DNA of 64,000 nucleotides. It comes from Vampirovibrionales bacterium (lineage in GTDB: Bacteria; Cyanobacteriota; Vampirovibrionia; Vampirovibrionales; Vampirovibrionaceae). A model generated the notes under the pieces. It searched no databases and was not told the DNA's origin. It saw only the letters and a list, made by a program, of their open reading frames with translations. Location: assembly GCA_029866025.1 (NCBI GenBank), contig JARXAD010000001.1, forward strand, positions 1 through 64,000, read 5' to 3'. Made by a program: the position numbers and the translations under genes. Shown here piece after piece: positions 1 to 8,673 of this stretch. How positions within the stretch are numbered: position 1 is the first letter of the stretch; every line of letters starts with the position of its first letter.

Positions 1-78
1 AGGCCGTCCCAAGTCGTTTTGAAAGATGAAAAACTCAATCCGTTGCCACAGAGAATCTTTTAAAGGTTTGTATTTCAT
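1..78 (-). CDS. Partial CDS at left edge, possible IS5-type transposase N-terminus
   Basis: The first 26 codons of a minus-strand gene read off the left edge. The ATG is at 78 and a strong GGAGGG ribosome binding site lies 7 bases upstream (86-91), so this is a real start. The visible peptide has the pattern LKDSLWQRIE followed by LGRP, which resembles the N-terminal DUF4096 segment of IS5-family transposases (x-LW-x-RI-E...GRP). That family assignment is inference from a very short stretch; no terminal inverted repeat is recognisable between 92 and 257. Confidence 0.55.
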   Translation of the reverse strand, partial: MKYKPLKDSLWQRIEFFIFQNDLGRP

Positions 79-257
79 CTCACAGCCCTCCAATAAAAAT
101 ACGTCTTTTATTTTACAACACCATTACGGGATGGGCTCTAATTAAAATTGGGTGACTGTCAATGATCTGGGGATTAAAAATGCTGAAAAAATTCATGATA
201 ACTATGCAACTTGGGTATGATTGACGGGCTAATTTTGAGCCAAAAGGACAAAACGCC

Positions 258-1016
258 ATGATGGACGCTCCACATATTACAAACCTCATACTTGGGCAGC
301 CTTATGCCCCCGATTTTGACGACGTGTACACCAGCACCACCGGCGGGGTGGAGCAGTCTCGCCATGTGTTTATCGAAGGGATTGAACTCGCCACCCTCGC
401 TCATAAAACCACGCCTCGCGTGCAGATTGCAGAGTTAGGCGTGGGGAGTGGCCTCAACCTGCTCCTTACCGCTCATACGTGGATTCAACAAGACTGTTTA
501 CCGGCATTGACCCCCGTACTGCACCTGTATGGCGTGGAGGCCGCTCCGTGGACCATGGATCAGCTGGCCCAATATTATGCCCATGTGGTGGCGCAACACC
601 CAGAACTGACGGAAATCGCTGCCCAGTGGCAGGCGGTGTACCCGCCCCGTATGGAAGGCGCCCATACCTTGTGTTTGGTGCCTCAGCGCGTGTGGGTCAC
701 CTTGGTGTGGGGGGACGTGATGGAGCTGTTTGAGCACCTCGACCACCACGGCATGACGGCCGATAACAACCCAATGGATGCGTGGTATTTGGACGGCTTT
801 GCTCCCAGTAAAAACCCCGCCATGTGGACGCCCGAGGTGTTTGAGGCCATGTCGACCTTTAGCCAGCCCCACCACACGCGGCTGGCCACCTACACCGTGG
901 CCAGCGAGGTACGCCGAAACCTAACCACCGCCGGTTTTGCCCTCACCCAACGCCCCGGCTTGCCCCCCAAACGAGAGTGTTTGTCGGGCGTGTTTAGGGG
1001 CCAAGGCCCCCTTTAA
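258..1016 (+). CDS. mnmD: MnmD-type tRNA (5-methylaminomethyl-2-thiouridine) methyltransferase
   Basis: Predicted SAM-dependent methyltransferase of 252 residues that corresponds to the MnmC N-terminal (DUF752) domain without the FAD oxidase half, as in stand-alone MnmD. It would carry out the last methylation of mnm5s2U at the tRNA wobble position. Visible signatures are the SAM-binding loop ELGVGSGLNLLL (about residues 55-66), the family motif YLDGFAPSKNPAMW (about 175-188), and a C-terminal GLPPKRE stretch matching the usual G-x-K-R-E. Two consecutive ATG codons start the gene after an AAAGGACA element. A GGGGCC-AA-GGCCCC hairpin overlaps the 3' end. Family assignment is firm; the exact tRNA substrate is from family knowledge. 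Confidence 0.9.
   Translation: MMDAPHITNLILGQPYAPDFDDVYTSTTGGVEQSRHVFIEGIELATLAHKTTPRVQIAELGVGSGLNLLLTAHTWIQQDCLPALTPVLHLYGVEAAPWTMDQLAQYYAHVVAQHPELTEIAAQWQAVYPPRMEGAHTLCLVPQRVWVTLVWGDVMELFEHLDHHGMTADNNPMDAWYLDGFAPSKNPAMWTPEVFEAMSTFSQPHHTRLATYTVASEVRRNLTTAGFALTQRPGLPPKRECLSGVFRGQGPL
997..1016 (+). terminator. Rho-independent terminator of mnmD
   Basis: GGGGCC (997-1002), AA, GGCCCC (1005-1010), then CTTTAAAA. The stem lies inside the last codons and stop of mnmD. The same stem sequence ends nrdB at about 9736-9751. Confidence 0.6.
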
Positions 1017-1068
1017 AAGGGATGGTTGAATAGTTGGCGGTTTCTTTGACAAAGGTGCTTACTGGAAA

Positions 1069-1416
1069 CTAATGTTGCTTCTTGCAAACAAACTGGCCGA
1101 CGTTCCAAGAAGCGCTACCTTCAAAAAGATCGACAAATCTATCATTGGATAACTTCCGCTTTTTTAGCTCGGACAATGTGTCGCCTTCTGATAAATAGCG
1201 GAAAGTTTGTCGAGCACAATTAAACTCACGGAGAGAAAAGCGGGTTCCACTCGGCCCAGTGCGGCGTGTTAAGGCACGAGTAATGCCGTTTTTCTGTGAT
1301 TTTTCCATCAAGAAATAAGAGCCCTTATCCCCTTGCCCAGTAGGTATTCTCGTTTCTGAAAAGGCAAAAGAGGTTGAAAACGAAACCATAAAGACAGCGA
1401 TTAATATCCAGTTCAT
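1069..1416 (-). CDS. Small secreted protein, possibly Adhesin_E-like
   Basis: A 115-residue protein. I chose the ATG at 1416 because GGAAAG lies just upstream and the product then begins with a clean signal peptide (IIAVFMVSF-like hydrophobic core ending near SFAFS-E). A longer upstream extension would destroy the signal. The mature part has a Cys in NCARQTFRYL and a C-terminal FVCKK, a spacing of two cysteines around a conserved-looking W and G that resembles surface-adhesin protein E (Adhesin_E) family proteins. That resemblance is weak. Likely periplasmic or exported; function unknown. It lies convergent to mnmD and upstream of nothing obvious, and is oriented like uvrA, which ends 75 bases further upstream on the same strand. 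Confidence 0.7.
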   Translation of the reverse strand: MNWILIAVFMVSFSTSFAFSETRIPTGQGDKGSYFLMEKSQKNGITRALTRRTGPSGTRFSLREFNCARQTFRYLSEGDTLSELKKRKLSNDRFVDLFEGSASWNVGQFVCKKQH

Positions 1417-1490
1417 ACTCTTTCCTTCAAAAACTACTGTATGAAGTAAGACAATCTTACAGTGATATAGGTTAATCCGAGTGGGTATTT

Positions 1491-4400
1491 TTACGGTTTT
1501 AATCTGCCCACGTATTGGGCCAAGCACCGCAAGGTGTGGCTGTCGGCGGGGTAATCTTTGGTTATTACCGGCCCTTCATACACCACACGGCCGCCACCGT
1601 CACCTCCCTCGGGGCCCATATCAATCAGCCAATCGGCCTGCGCCAGCAGTGCCAAATGGTGTTCAATCACCACCACGCTGTGGCCTTGGGCCAACAACGC
1701 CCTAAACACCGCCACCAAGGTGCCAATATCCTGCAAATGCAAGCCCGTGGTGGGCTCATCAAACAAAAAGAGGACGGGCAGATCCGAATCTTTAGCACTT
1801 ATTTTTTTTGCGCTGGCTTTGGTGCTGCGCTTGGTGATGGGCTCGTCTTCGTTGCCCGTGAGGTAGCTGGCCAGCTTTAGGCGTTGGCACTCGCCGCCAG
1901 ACAACGTGGCTGTTGGTTGGCCCAAGCGTAAATACCCCAAGCCCAACTGCACCAAGGCTTGCAAGGGCTGGGTAATGGAAGCATCCCCGGCAAAGTGGGC
2001 AATGGCATCGGTAATGGTCAGGTTTAGCACATCAGCAATCGAACGCGAGACCTGTTGTCCCGCATTGGTTTTTGCACCCATGTCCATCAGGCTCAGGGCT
2101 TTGGGGCCAAAGCGCTGGCCATTACAGTCGGGGCAGGTCATGGTCACGTCGGCCAAAAACTGCATATCAATGGTGAGGGTGCCAAGGCCTTCACAGCGCT
2201 CGCAGCGCCCGCCGGGGCGGTTAAAGCTAAAATCGCTGGCGCTTAAGCCGGCAGCCTTGGCGGCTCGGCTGCCCCCAAAGCGCTTTCTTATCCCCTCCCA
2301 CGACCCCACATAGGTGGCAGGATTGGAACGAGACGACCGCCCCAAGGGCGATTGATCCACCAGTACCACGTCGCTAAAGGCGTCGAGACCTTCAATGGTT
2401 TCCACAGATGCCAAATCACGGTCCAGCTCTTTGCCTTGGCGATGCTGATGCCACGTATACAGCGTGTGCTTGATGAGAGTAGATTTTCCCGAGCCTGACA
2501 CACCACTGACGCACACCAATTGGCCGGTGGGAATGTCTACCGTCACGTGGTCGAGGTTGTTACCGGAGGCATTCACAATGGTAACGGGGGGGGTGGCTTT
2601 TTTTGCGGTTTTTCCCTTAGGCGCCTCAACCGTAGATGGATTGGATAACCATCGCCCTGTGGCCGAGGTTTGACACTGAAGCAACGCTTCCGGCGTTCCT
2701 TCAAACACCAAGCGACCCCCGCCTTCACCGGCTTCGGGGCCCAAGTCCAGCACGTAATCGGCGCCTAAAATCATGTCGGGGTCGTGTTCCACCACTACCA
2801 AGGTATTGCCCAAATCGCGTAATTGGCGCAACACCGTTAGCAAATGGTCCCCGTCACGGGCATGGAGGCCTACGGTGGGCTCATCAAAAACGTAGAGGGT
2901 TTCCGTCAGCCACGTCCCAATGGCGGCCGTTAGTTGTAGGCGCTGCATCTCTCCGCCAGAGAGTGTTCGGCACGAGCGCGACAAGCTGAGATACCCCAAA
3001 CTCAGGTTCAGCAAACAATCCAAGCGGGTCAATAACTCGTGCTGAATACGCGACAACGGATGAGGCCGGCTGTTTAAACTTTTAGGAATCGGTAAAGCCG
3101 CAACCCAGTCGCGCAGTTGGCTGAGGGGCCAATGGGTCACATCGCCCAGCGACACCCCATCAATGGTGGCGGCATTGGCTTGGGCATTCAAACGCGATCC
3201 GTGACAGCCGGGGCAATCGTAATAGCCACGGTACTTGGCCAGCATCACGCGCACATGCACTTTGTAGCGCTTGCTTTCTAGCCATTCAAAAAATGGGCGA
3301 ACACCGGGGTAACTGCCAAAGCCTTCCAGCACGGCGGTTTTATGGGCTTCGGTTAGTTCACCAAAGGCCACATGGGTGGGGATGCCCGCTTTTTTGGCGG
3401 CATTCAGCAGTAAGCTTTGCATATCGGCATGGGCAGGGGTGGTAAAGGGGTGAACCGCCCCTTCGGCCAGCGTTTTGGTGGGGTTGGGAATGACTTTCCC
3501 AATATCCAGACCAATAATGCGCCCGTAGCCTTCGCAATCGGGGCAGGCGCCCAGGGGGTGATTAAAGGAAAAATGGGTGGGTGTCAGCTTGGGGGGTGAA
3601 GCGACCCATAAGGCTGTTTTTACAAGAGTTGCTTTGGTTTTTGCATCGGGTAAGTGCCATACCCAAATCCAGCCCTCGGTGGGGGCTGGTTCGTTAGGAG
3701 GCGTACCCGCACCCAATCGCAAGGCTTGGGTTAACGCATCCGATACCCGCACCGCATCCAAGCTTGGTTTGACGATGAGACGATCGACCACAACGGGCAA
3801 CGGGTTGGTATTGCTCAACTCTTTTGGAAGGTTTGCCACGTCCAACTCATTTAAAGCCCCTTCGGGGTCTAAAAAGCGATCAATGCCTTGGGTTTTTAGC
3901 CCAGCCAGCCAACGGGCTTGGTGATTATCTTCCTCAGCGCTTTTCTTCCCTTTAAGCGCTTTGGGCGGTACTAAAGGGGCTGTAATAACAATCTTTGCGT
4001 TTTCCTTTAGCGAGAGCACCCATTGTTGGGCTTCGGCAAGTCCGTTGGTAGCCACAACAGTATGGGCACCTCCTTGTAGCCAGGGAGCAGTAGGGGCTGT
4101 CATGGGTACGGTGGCCATGCCAGCAAACAGGCTGCGCAGTTGATCCGTGCATTCCGTAAGAGTGCCTACGGTTGAGCGGGCATTGGTGATACCATTTTTT
4201 TGTTCCAAGGCGACGGCGGGCAGCAAGCCTGTAATTTGATCCACATCGGGTTTTTCCAGACGCTCTAAAAATTGACGCGCATACGTCGAAAGAGATTCCA
4301 CATAGCGGCGCTGGCCTTCCGCGTACAAGGTATCAAAGGCTAGCGACGATTTGCCCGAGCCAGACACGCCGGTAATCACCGTCAGCTTTTTATGGGGAAT

Positions 4401-4577
4401 TTTGCAGGAGAGATTCTTGAGAGTGTGGGTTCGTGCGCCCGACACATGAATGGAGCGTCCTTGCTTTGCAGCGTGTTCCGCCAAATCCACACCCAAATCC
4501 ACATGGGCCTCAGGGGAACTGACGGGATCAGAAGCGTCTATTGTGACGAAATGTGTCGTGCTGGGTGATGATTTCAT
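1491..4577 (-). CDS. uvrA: Excinuclease ABC subunit A (UvrA)
   Basis: A 1028-residue tandem ABC ATPase of nucleotide excision repair that recognises DNA damage and loads UvrB. The first Walker A (GVSGSGKSS, about residue 70) is followed by the UvrA-specific [20 protein letters not shown] run. Both ABC signatures ([11 protein letters not shown] and [11 protein letters not shown]), the second Walker A (GVSGSGKST) and two cysteine-rich modules ([17 protein letters not shown]...[10 protein letters not shown]) are present. Oddity: at the first zinc module only the second CxxC (ACPDCEGYG) remains; where the first CxxC should be, the sequence reads ALWVASPP. The interdomain region before it is divergent, so UvrB interaction is not assured. 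Start is uncertain: ATG at 4577 or TTG at 4619, neither with a good ribosome binding site. Confidence 0.95.
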   Translation of the reverse strand: MKSSPSTTHFVTIDASDPVSSPEAHVDLGVDLAEHAAKQGRSIHVSGARTHTLKNLSCKIPHKKLTVITGVSGSGKSSLAFDTLYAEGQRRYVESLSTYARQFLERLEKPDVDQITGLLPAVALEQKNGITNARSTVGTLTECTDQLRSLFAGMATVPMTAPTAPWLQGGAHTVVATNGLAEAQQWVLSLKENAKIVITAPLVPPKALKGKKSAEEDNHQARWLAGLKTQGIDRFLDPEGALNELDVANLPKELSNTNPLPVVVDRLIVKPSLDAVRVSDALTQALRLGAGTPPNEPAPTEGWIWVWHLPDAKTKATLVKTALWVASPPKLTPTHFSFNHPLGACPDCEGYGRIIGLDIGKVIPNPTKTLAEGAVHPFTTPAHADMQSLLLNAAKKAGIPTHVAFGELTEAHKTAVLEGFGSYPGVRPFFEWLESKRYKVHVRVMLAKYRGYYDCPGCHGSRLNAQANAATIDGVSLGDVTHWPLSQLRDWVAALPIPKSLNSRPHPLSRIQHELLTRLDCLLNLSLGYLSLSRSCRTLSGGEMQRLQLTAAIGTWLTETLYVFDEPTVGLHARDGDHLLTVLRQLRDLGNTLVVVEHDPDMILGADYVLDLGPEAGEGGGRLVFEGTPEALLQCQTSATGRWLSNPSTVEAPKGKTAKKATPPVTIVNASGNNLDHVTVDIPTGQLVCVSGVSGSGKSTLIKHTLYTWHQHRQGKELDRDLASVETIEGLDAFSDVVLVDQSPLGRSSRSNPATYVGSWEGIRKRFGGSRAAKAAGLSASDFSFNRPGGRCERCEGLGTLTIDMQFLADVTMTCPDCNGQRFGPKALSLMDMGAKTNAGQQVSRSIADVLNLTITDAIAHFAGDASITQPLQALVQLGLGYLRLGQPTATLSGGECQRLKLASYLTGNEDEPITKRSTKASAKKISAKDSDLPVLFLFDEPTTGLHLQDIGTLVAVFRALLAQGHSVVVIEHHLALLAQADWLIDMGPEGGDGGGRVVYEGPVITKDYPADSHTLRCLAQYVGRLKP

Positions 4578-4789
4578 GCTTGGTATTGAACGACAAAAGC
4601 AGCAAAAAATCTTTCTCAAACGACCGTCCCTACAGGGTTTTTGGCGAGATATCCACCTTTGGGTTAATAGGCCTTGCTGTGGAAATGATCCGATGGGTGG
4701 ATTCCGAGAGTGGATCGGGTTCCTAAACTAGCAATATTCCCCTTTGAGCGGTGTTTTTTACTTACTTCAGATTTTTTGGAGCGTATCCC

Positions 4790-5773
4790 GTGTTTCCTCG
4801 CAAACCCAAACCCACCGAATCCCTTCAACTGCCGGGTGAAAACCGCATTGCTGTGGGCGAAAAACGCTATGCCACTGAACCTGCGCAACATGCGTTAAAA
4901 GCGGGGTTGGTGCCACCTTCAGCTCCAGCCAAATCTCAAAAAGACAAAAATCCCATTGCAACCGCTCTTCAAAAATTGGCGCTCAACCGCTTTGCAGGGG
5001 CTCAGTCCAATCAAACTCATAAAGAAGCCTTGGCTGCCTTAACTCAGCCCGTTCTTAATCCTTCCGTTCAGCAGTGGGGAGAGGCCTACCATTGGGTGAT
5101 TAAGGGTGATGCCTTGCGCCTCAATGAAGATGCCATGGGTGCCTTAGCTTGGTATCGCCAAGCAGCCGAGGTTCAGCCCCAGTACAAAGATGCGTGGATG
5201 GGGCTAGGCCACTGCTACGAAAAAGCAGGGGATGCGCTGGCGGCTGTAAAAGCTTTTAAACAAGCCTTGCGCCTTAATGCCTTTGATGTGGATGTGCGCT
5301 TGGCTTTGGCTAAGGCCCTTCAGGGAGCTAATCGTTGGAGTGAAGCTGCCCGGCAGTACCAGCGTGTGATTGCCATTGAGCCTGATCACCAGGAAGGCCG
5401 TTTTCAATGGGCGTTGGGATTAGAGCTGCAAGGGGACTTGGCCCAAGCCACGACATTATATGAAACCATTGTGGCGGCTGATGAAGAGTGCTTACCTGCC
5501 ATTAATAATTTGGGCAGCTTGTATTTGCGATTGGGCGAGTACACTAAAGCGGAAGTTTGCTTTAAGCGATTGATGGACGCCGCTCCTGAGTTTCATCGTG
5601 GGTTTTTGGGGCTGGCCATTACCTTGGATCGTGACGACAGAGGCGACGAAGCCCTCTTTTACTATCGTCGTGTGTTGGCCCTAAAATCGGCCGGGCGTAA
5701 CACGCAATTTATTACCCAGCGCATCAGCGAGCTGGAATCGGTGACTCGCTCAGCTTTGAAGCGCATCAAATAA
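4790..5773 (+). CDS. TPR-repeat protein
   Basis: A 327-residue soluble protein made largely of tetratricopeptide repeats, likely a protein-protein interaction scaffold. I place the start at GTG 4790, eight bases after GGAG (4778-4781); an upstream in-frame GTG at 4751 has no such site. After a charged N-terminal ~95 residues, at least five TPR units follow (for example AMGALAWYRQAAEVQPQYKDAWMGLG, then units ending in F-D-V-x-V, P-D-H-Q-E-G and L-P-A-I-N-N-L-G). A distant relative of the TPR protein at 62268-63545, which also starts with a short basic N-terminus. Partner and process unknown. Confidence 0.85.
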   Translation: MFPRKPKPTESLQLPGENRIAVGEKRYATEPAQHALKAGLVPPSAPAKSQKDKNPIATALQKLALNRFAGAQSNQTHKEALAALTQPVLNPSVQQWGEAYHWVIKGDALRLNEDAMGALAWYRQAAEVQPQYKDAWMGLGHCYEKAGDALAAVKAFKQALRLNAFDVDVRLALAKALQGANRWSEAARQYQRVIAIEPDHQEGRFQWALGLELQGDLAQATTLYETIVAADEECLPAINNLGSLYLRLGEYTKAEVCFKRLMDAAPEFHRGFLGLAITLDRDDRGDEALFYYRRVLALKSAGRNTQFITQRISELESVTRSALKRIK

Positions 5774-5800
5774 CCGCCAACGGCGGTTCTATAAAAAACG
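5774..5800 (+). terminator. Possible terminator after TPR gene
   Basis: CCGCC-AAC-GGCGG stem (5774-5786) directly after the stop codon, followed by TTCTATAAAAAA. The stem is short and the T tract poor, so this is a weak call. Confidence 0.35.
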
Positions 5801-5805
5801 CATCT

Positions 5806-6393
5806 CTACCAAGTAGGGTCTTTCGGTGGATGTCCGCTCTTTTCTGCGCGCCATACATTAATCGGGTTGCAACTGGCAATACGCCACAGGCCGTACAGCC
5901 ATCCTTTAATAGAGCCCCAAAGCCCATCTCGTTGACCCATGACCTTAATGGCCATGGTGGTGTATTCGGAGCAGCTCATGGTGAGGCCAGGTGTTCCTTT
6001 GTCTGCGTACAGGCAAGGAATATGACCTTTTTTTAGGGAGTCGCCAACAGGGTTATCTGTTTTGGTGGCCTGTTTGTTTAGCCAAGTGTTGTGGCGCGTC
6101 ATGGAATGGTACAACCCAATGGGCCATAAGGCGACTTTTACGTGCCATTTCAAGGGCTCATTGGGGTTTAGACGTGTCTTTACACTAAAGGCTTTCCCCA
6201 AAATAAGATCGGGATAAGTGGCTTTAATGTTATTGGGGTCTACCGAACCCCGCTGCGACTTAGTTTGAGAGGCTGCTAAACCCTGTGAACGGTACGTATC
6301 ATTCCCAAAACTCACATGAAACCGCTTCCCTGCCACCGTATTTATGGCGGCAGGGGCAAGGGGCATGGCAGTGGCTAAGGCAACAGGGGTCAC
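5806..6393 (-). CDS. Hypothetical protein with N-terminal FG motif
   Basis: A 195-residue protein that I do not recognise. GTG start at 6393 with AGAGAGAG just upstream. The N-terminal 25 residues are Ala/Pro-rich, then comes VSFGNDTYR (Phe-Gly at 29-30), a motif shared in position with four other small proteins in this window. The C-terminal half has several Trp residues and four Cys (IPCLYAD, MSCSEY, IASCNP) and a GWLYGLWRIA stretch that may be an amphipathic or short membrane helix. It is tail to tail with the TPR gene and lies 40 bases downstream of the small gene at 6433-6663 on the same strand, so the two may be cotranscribed. Confidence 0.6.
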   Translation of the reverse strand: MTPVALATAMPLAPAAINTVAGKRFHVSFGNDTYRSQGLAASQTKSQRGSVDPNNIKATYPDLILGKAFSVKTRLNPNEPLKWHVKVALWPIGLYHSMTRHNTWLNKQATKTDNPVGDSLKKGHIPCLYADKGTPGLTMSCSEYTTMAIKVMGQRDGLWGSIKGWLYGLWRIASCNPINVWRAEKSGHPPKDPTW

Positions 6394-6432
6394 GGGTCTC
6401 TCTCTATGGGAAATTAATGGGAGGCGACTTAA

Positions 6433-6663
6433 TTAACGTCGGATCATCCAAGCGATGAGACCAGCAATAACCAAGGGCAGGGCGCAGCACATAGAGAGGC
6501 AGGCCGTGGTAATGGCACACCCAAATTTAGGGGCAGTATTATTTTTTTGACTGGCTGGGTTATGGCCTGAAAATTGGCTGACCTTGGCTTGTTGCTGTTG
6601 GCTGCCAAATTTGGCGGTGGGGGCCATTGTCATAGGTGCGCGGGATGCAAAGGTAACGGACAC
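6433..6663 (-). CDS. Small membrane protein with N-terminal FG motif
   Basis: A 76-residue protein. GTG at 6663 is chosen because AAGGAGAGATC lies right upstream. The N-terminus is polar (SVTFASRAP, then AKFGSQQQQ with Phe-Gly at 19-20) and Gln/Asn-rich; a second KFG occurs at 46-48. A single Cys-rich hydrophobic segment (about 50-74, with CLSMCCALP) ends in RR, so it is a predicted C-terminally anchored membrane protein. No family recognised. The polar N-terminus plus FG motif plus membrane segment arrangement recurs in the genes at 39514, 40097 and 47949. Confidence 0.6.
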   Translation of the reverse strand: MSVTFASRAPMTMAPTAKFGSQQQQAKVSQFSGHNPASQKNNTAPKFGCAITTACLSMCCALPLVIAGLIAWMIRR

Positions 6664-6803
6664 GGGGATCTCTCCTTGGGGTTGGGGGAACAATGGATGG
6701 GTAATATGCCCGCCTTGGCGTGGGGGCCTTCACTAGCTTTAACACTCCTGAAGAAAAGCGATGCTACCCAAGCGGGCATAAAACGCATATTTGTTACTAA
6801 TCG

Positions 6804-8138
6804 TTACAAATCAAACGATTCGTGTGGGGCCTTTAATGCCTTGCGGAGTGTGTGGAGGGCGTATTGGGCAAACCAGTGTTTGGTGTGTTCGCGTCCTTGC
6901 TTGGGGTTTACCTGTACTCGGTGGGCAGTCACACCACCATCCGGAGAAGCCAATCCTATCCACACCAGGCCCACGGGCTTTTCAGGTGTTCCGCCACCTG
7001 GTCCGGCAATGCCTGTGGTGGCTAGTCCCCAATCGCTGCTCGCCACCTGCTGAATCCCAACGGCCATGGCTTTGGCCACCGCTTCGCTCACGGCGCCATG
7101 CTCGGCCAGCAGGCTTTCGGGCACCCCCAACAGGGCTGTTTTTTGGGCGTTGCTATACGTCACTACATTCAGGGTGGTGTAGGCCGAGCTGCCTGCTACG
7201 TTGGTGAGCAAATGGCTAATATACCCTCCCGTGCATGATTCGGCCACAGAGAGGGTTTGTTGTTTCTTAATCAAGGCATCGGCAATCACTTGCTCCACGC
7301 GTAAGGTGTCGCCTTCCCCAAAGTAATACTCTTTCAGTCGGCTAATAATCTCAGCCTGAACAGGCGTAATGAGGGCTTCCGCCTCTTGCAGCGTGGGCGC
7401 TTGGGCGGCAATGCGTAAACGCACTTCGCTATCCCCCACATACGGCGCCACACTGGGATTGGACACGTCCATGAGGTCTTTCAGGCCTTCTCCAATTTTA
7501 GATTCCCCAATGCCAAAAAAATGAAGAGACCGCTTGGCCAGCACTTGGGCCTTCACACCTTGTTTTTCGGCAAACGTATGAAGCGCTTCCAAAGAGGCGG
7601 GCCACATGGCTTTCATTTCGCGCGGGACACCGGGCAGGGCTATGATGTGCTTTGGCTGTCCTTCGACTTCTACCGTCCATGATAGGCCAGGGGCGGTGCC
7701 AATGGGATTGGCAATGGCTTGGGCGACGGCGGGGCGTAAGGCCTGCTTCAGGTTGCTGGGGCTATGGGTTTGGCCTTTGGCAATAAAAAAAGCCTTAATC
7801 ACCGCTTCACTGTTAGGGTCTGCAACCAGTGGCTCATTAAAATAACTGGTAATGGTGGCTACGGTTAGGTCGTCTTCGGTGGGGCCCAAGCCACCGGTAA
7901 ATACCAGCACATTGCTGCGCTCAAAAGCCTGAGCCATGACGGCTTGAATACGGGCCGGGTTATCCCCCACCGTGGTGTGGTGATAGACGTTAAAGCCTTC
8001 TTCCGCCAACGATTGAGACAGCCATGTGGCATTGGTATTGACGGTTTCCCCCATCAATAGTTCGGTCCCCACGGCGATAATTTCTACCGCTAACGCAGCC
8101 TGTCTTAATGGGGTCTTGCTAGAAGCGTTTGAGGCCAT
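6804..8138 (-). CDS. cinA: CinA-type nicotinamide-nucleotide amidase / competence-damage protein
   Basis: A two-domain protein of 444 residues. The N-terminal MoaB/CinA-like domain (EIIAVGTELLMGE near the start; VFTGGLGPTEDDLT about 80-93) belongs to the ADP-ribose pyrophosphatase part of the family; the C-terminal PncC-like domain (AESCTGGYISHLLTNVAGSS; TTGIAGPGGGTPEKPVGLVW) deamidates NMN to NaMN for pyridine nucleotide salvage. Length is normal for the two-domain form. ATG 8138 is preferred over ATG 8144 because AGGAG then sits 9 rather than 3 bases away. A terminator-like hairpin at 8160-8179 immediately upstream on the same strand separates it from upstream transcription. Confidence 0.95.
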   Translation of the reverse strand: MASNASSKTPLRQAALAVEIIAVGTELLMGETVNTNATWLSQSLAEEGFNVYHHTTVGDNPARIQAVMAQAFERSNVLVFTGGLGPTEDDLTVATITSYFNEPLVADPNSEAVIKAFFIAKGQTHSPSNLKQALRPAVAQAIANPIGTAPGLSWTVEVEGQPKHIIALPGVPREMKAMWPASLEALHTFAEKQGVKAQVLAKRSLHFFGIGESKIGEGLKDLMDVSNPSVAPYVGDSEVRLRIAAQAPTLQEAEALITPVQAEIISRLKEYYFGEGDTLRVEQVIADALIKKQQTLSVAESCTGGYISHLLTNVAGSSAYTTLNVVTYSNAQKTALLGVPESLLAEHGAVSEAVAKAMAVGIQQVASSDWGLATTGIAGPGGGTPEKPVGLVWIGLASPDGGVTAHRVQVNPKQGREHTKHWFAQYALHTLRKALKAPHESFDL

Positions 8139-8159
8139 CTTCATGAACTCCTAAACATA

Positions 8160-8179
8160 ATAAAAGGGGCCATGGCCCC
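8160..8179 (-). terminator. Terminator-like hairpin upstream of cinA
   Basis: GGGGCC-AT-GGCCCC (8166-8179), followed on the minus strand by CTTTTATTATG. It ends only about 10 bases before the cinA ribosome binding site, so it either stops antisense transcripts from the nrdB leader or acts as an attenuator of cinA. Confidence 0.5.
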
Positions 8180-8673
8180 ATCGTAGCGCAAAGAGCGACG
8201 ACTTGGATGGCCATCATTTGTGTATCCAATATCCCTTATGAGACAGGCTTTTGGGATGCTTGCCCTATTACCCAAAGTTGGATCAAAACTTAATAATCGC
8301 CCGAACAGGGGGCTTCCCTTAGTACGCACGATCCAGTAACGTATCTGTAGTGTAATGCCCATTGCAAAGTATTTGGATTGTTGGTTACACTGGTCCTCCA
8401 GTCGGCAACCGGCCTTGGTAAAAAAGCCTTCGCTTTTTGGGTTGTGTTGCTGAAAGAACTCTGTAGGCTAATGAATTGGGAAAACAACCGTTACCGGATA
8501 GAGAGTCGACAGACGCTTCTGTGATTCACGCATCCATGTCATAGGCATACACTCCGGCTCTCATCGTTATGCGAGAGTGTTTGGAGCCTTGTGGCTTTTG
8601 CTTTTTTCAGTCCCCAATTTTATTGCATTTGTTGTTTTGTTGTCCGATACATTGATAGAGAGGTCACCCCGCC
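8180..8673 (+). promoter_or_regulatory. nrdB: Gene-free nrdB leader region
   Basis: No gene fits in these ~490 bases. Near its 3' end are competing short pairings: ACACTC (8549-8554) with GAGTGT (8575-8580); CTCTC (8558-8562) with GAGAG (8573-8577); GGCTC (8556-8560) with GAGCC (8584-8588); and a small AGCC-TTGT-GGCT stem (8585-8596) followed by TTTGCTTTTTTC. This could be a transcription attenuator, but the last stem is only 4 bp. No NrdR-box pair or known riboswitch core was recognised. Confidence 0.3.
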
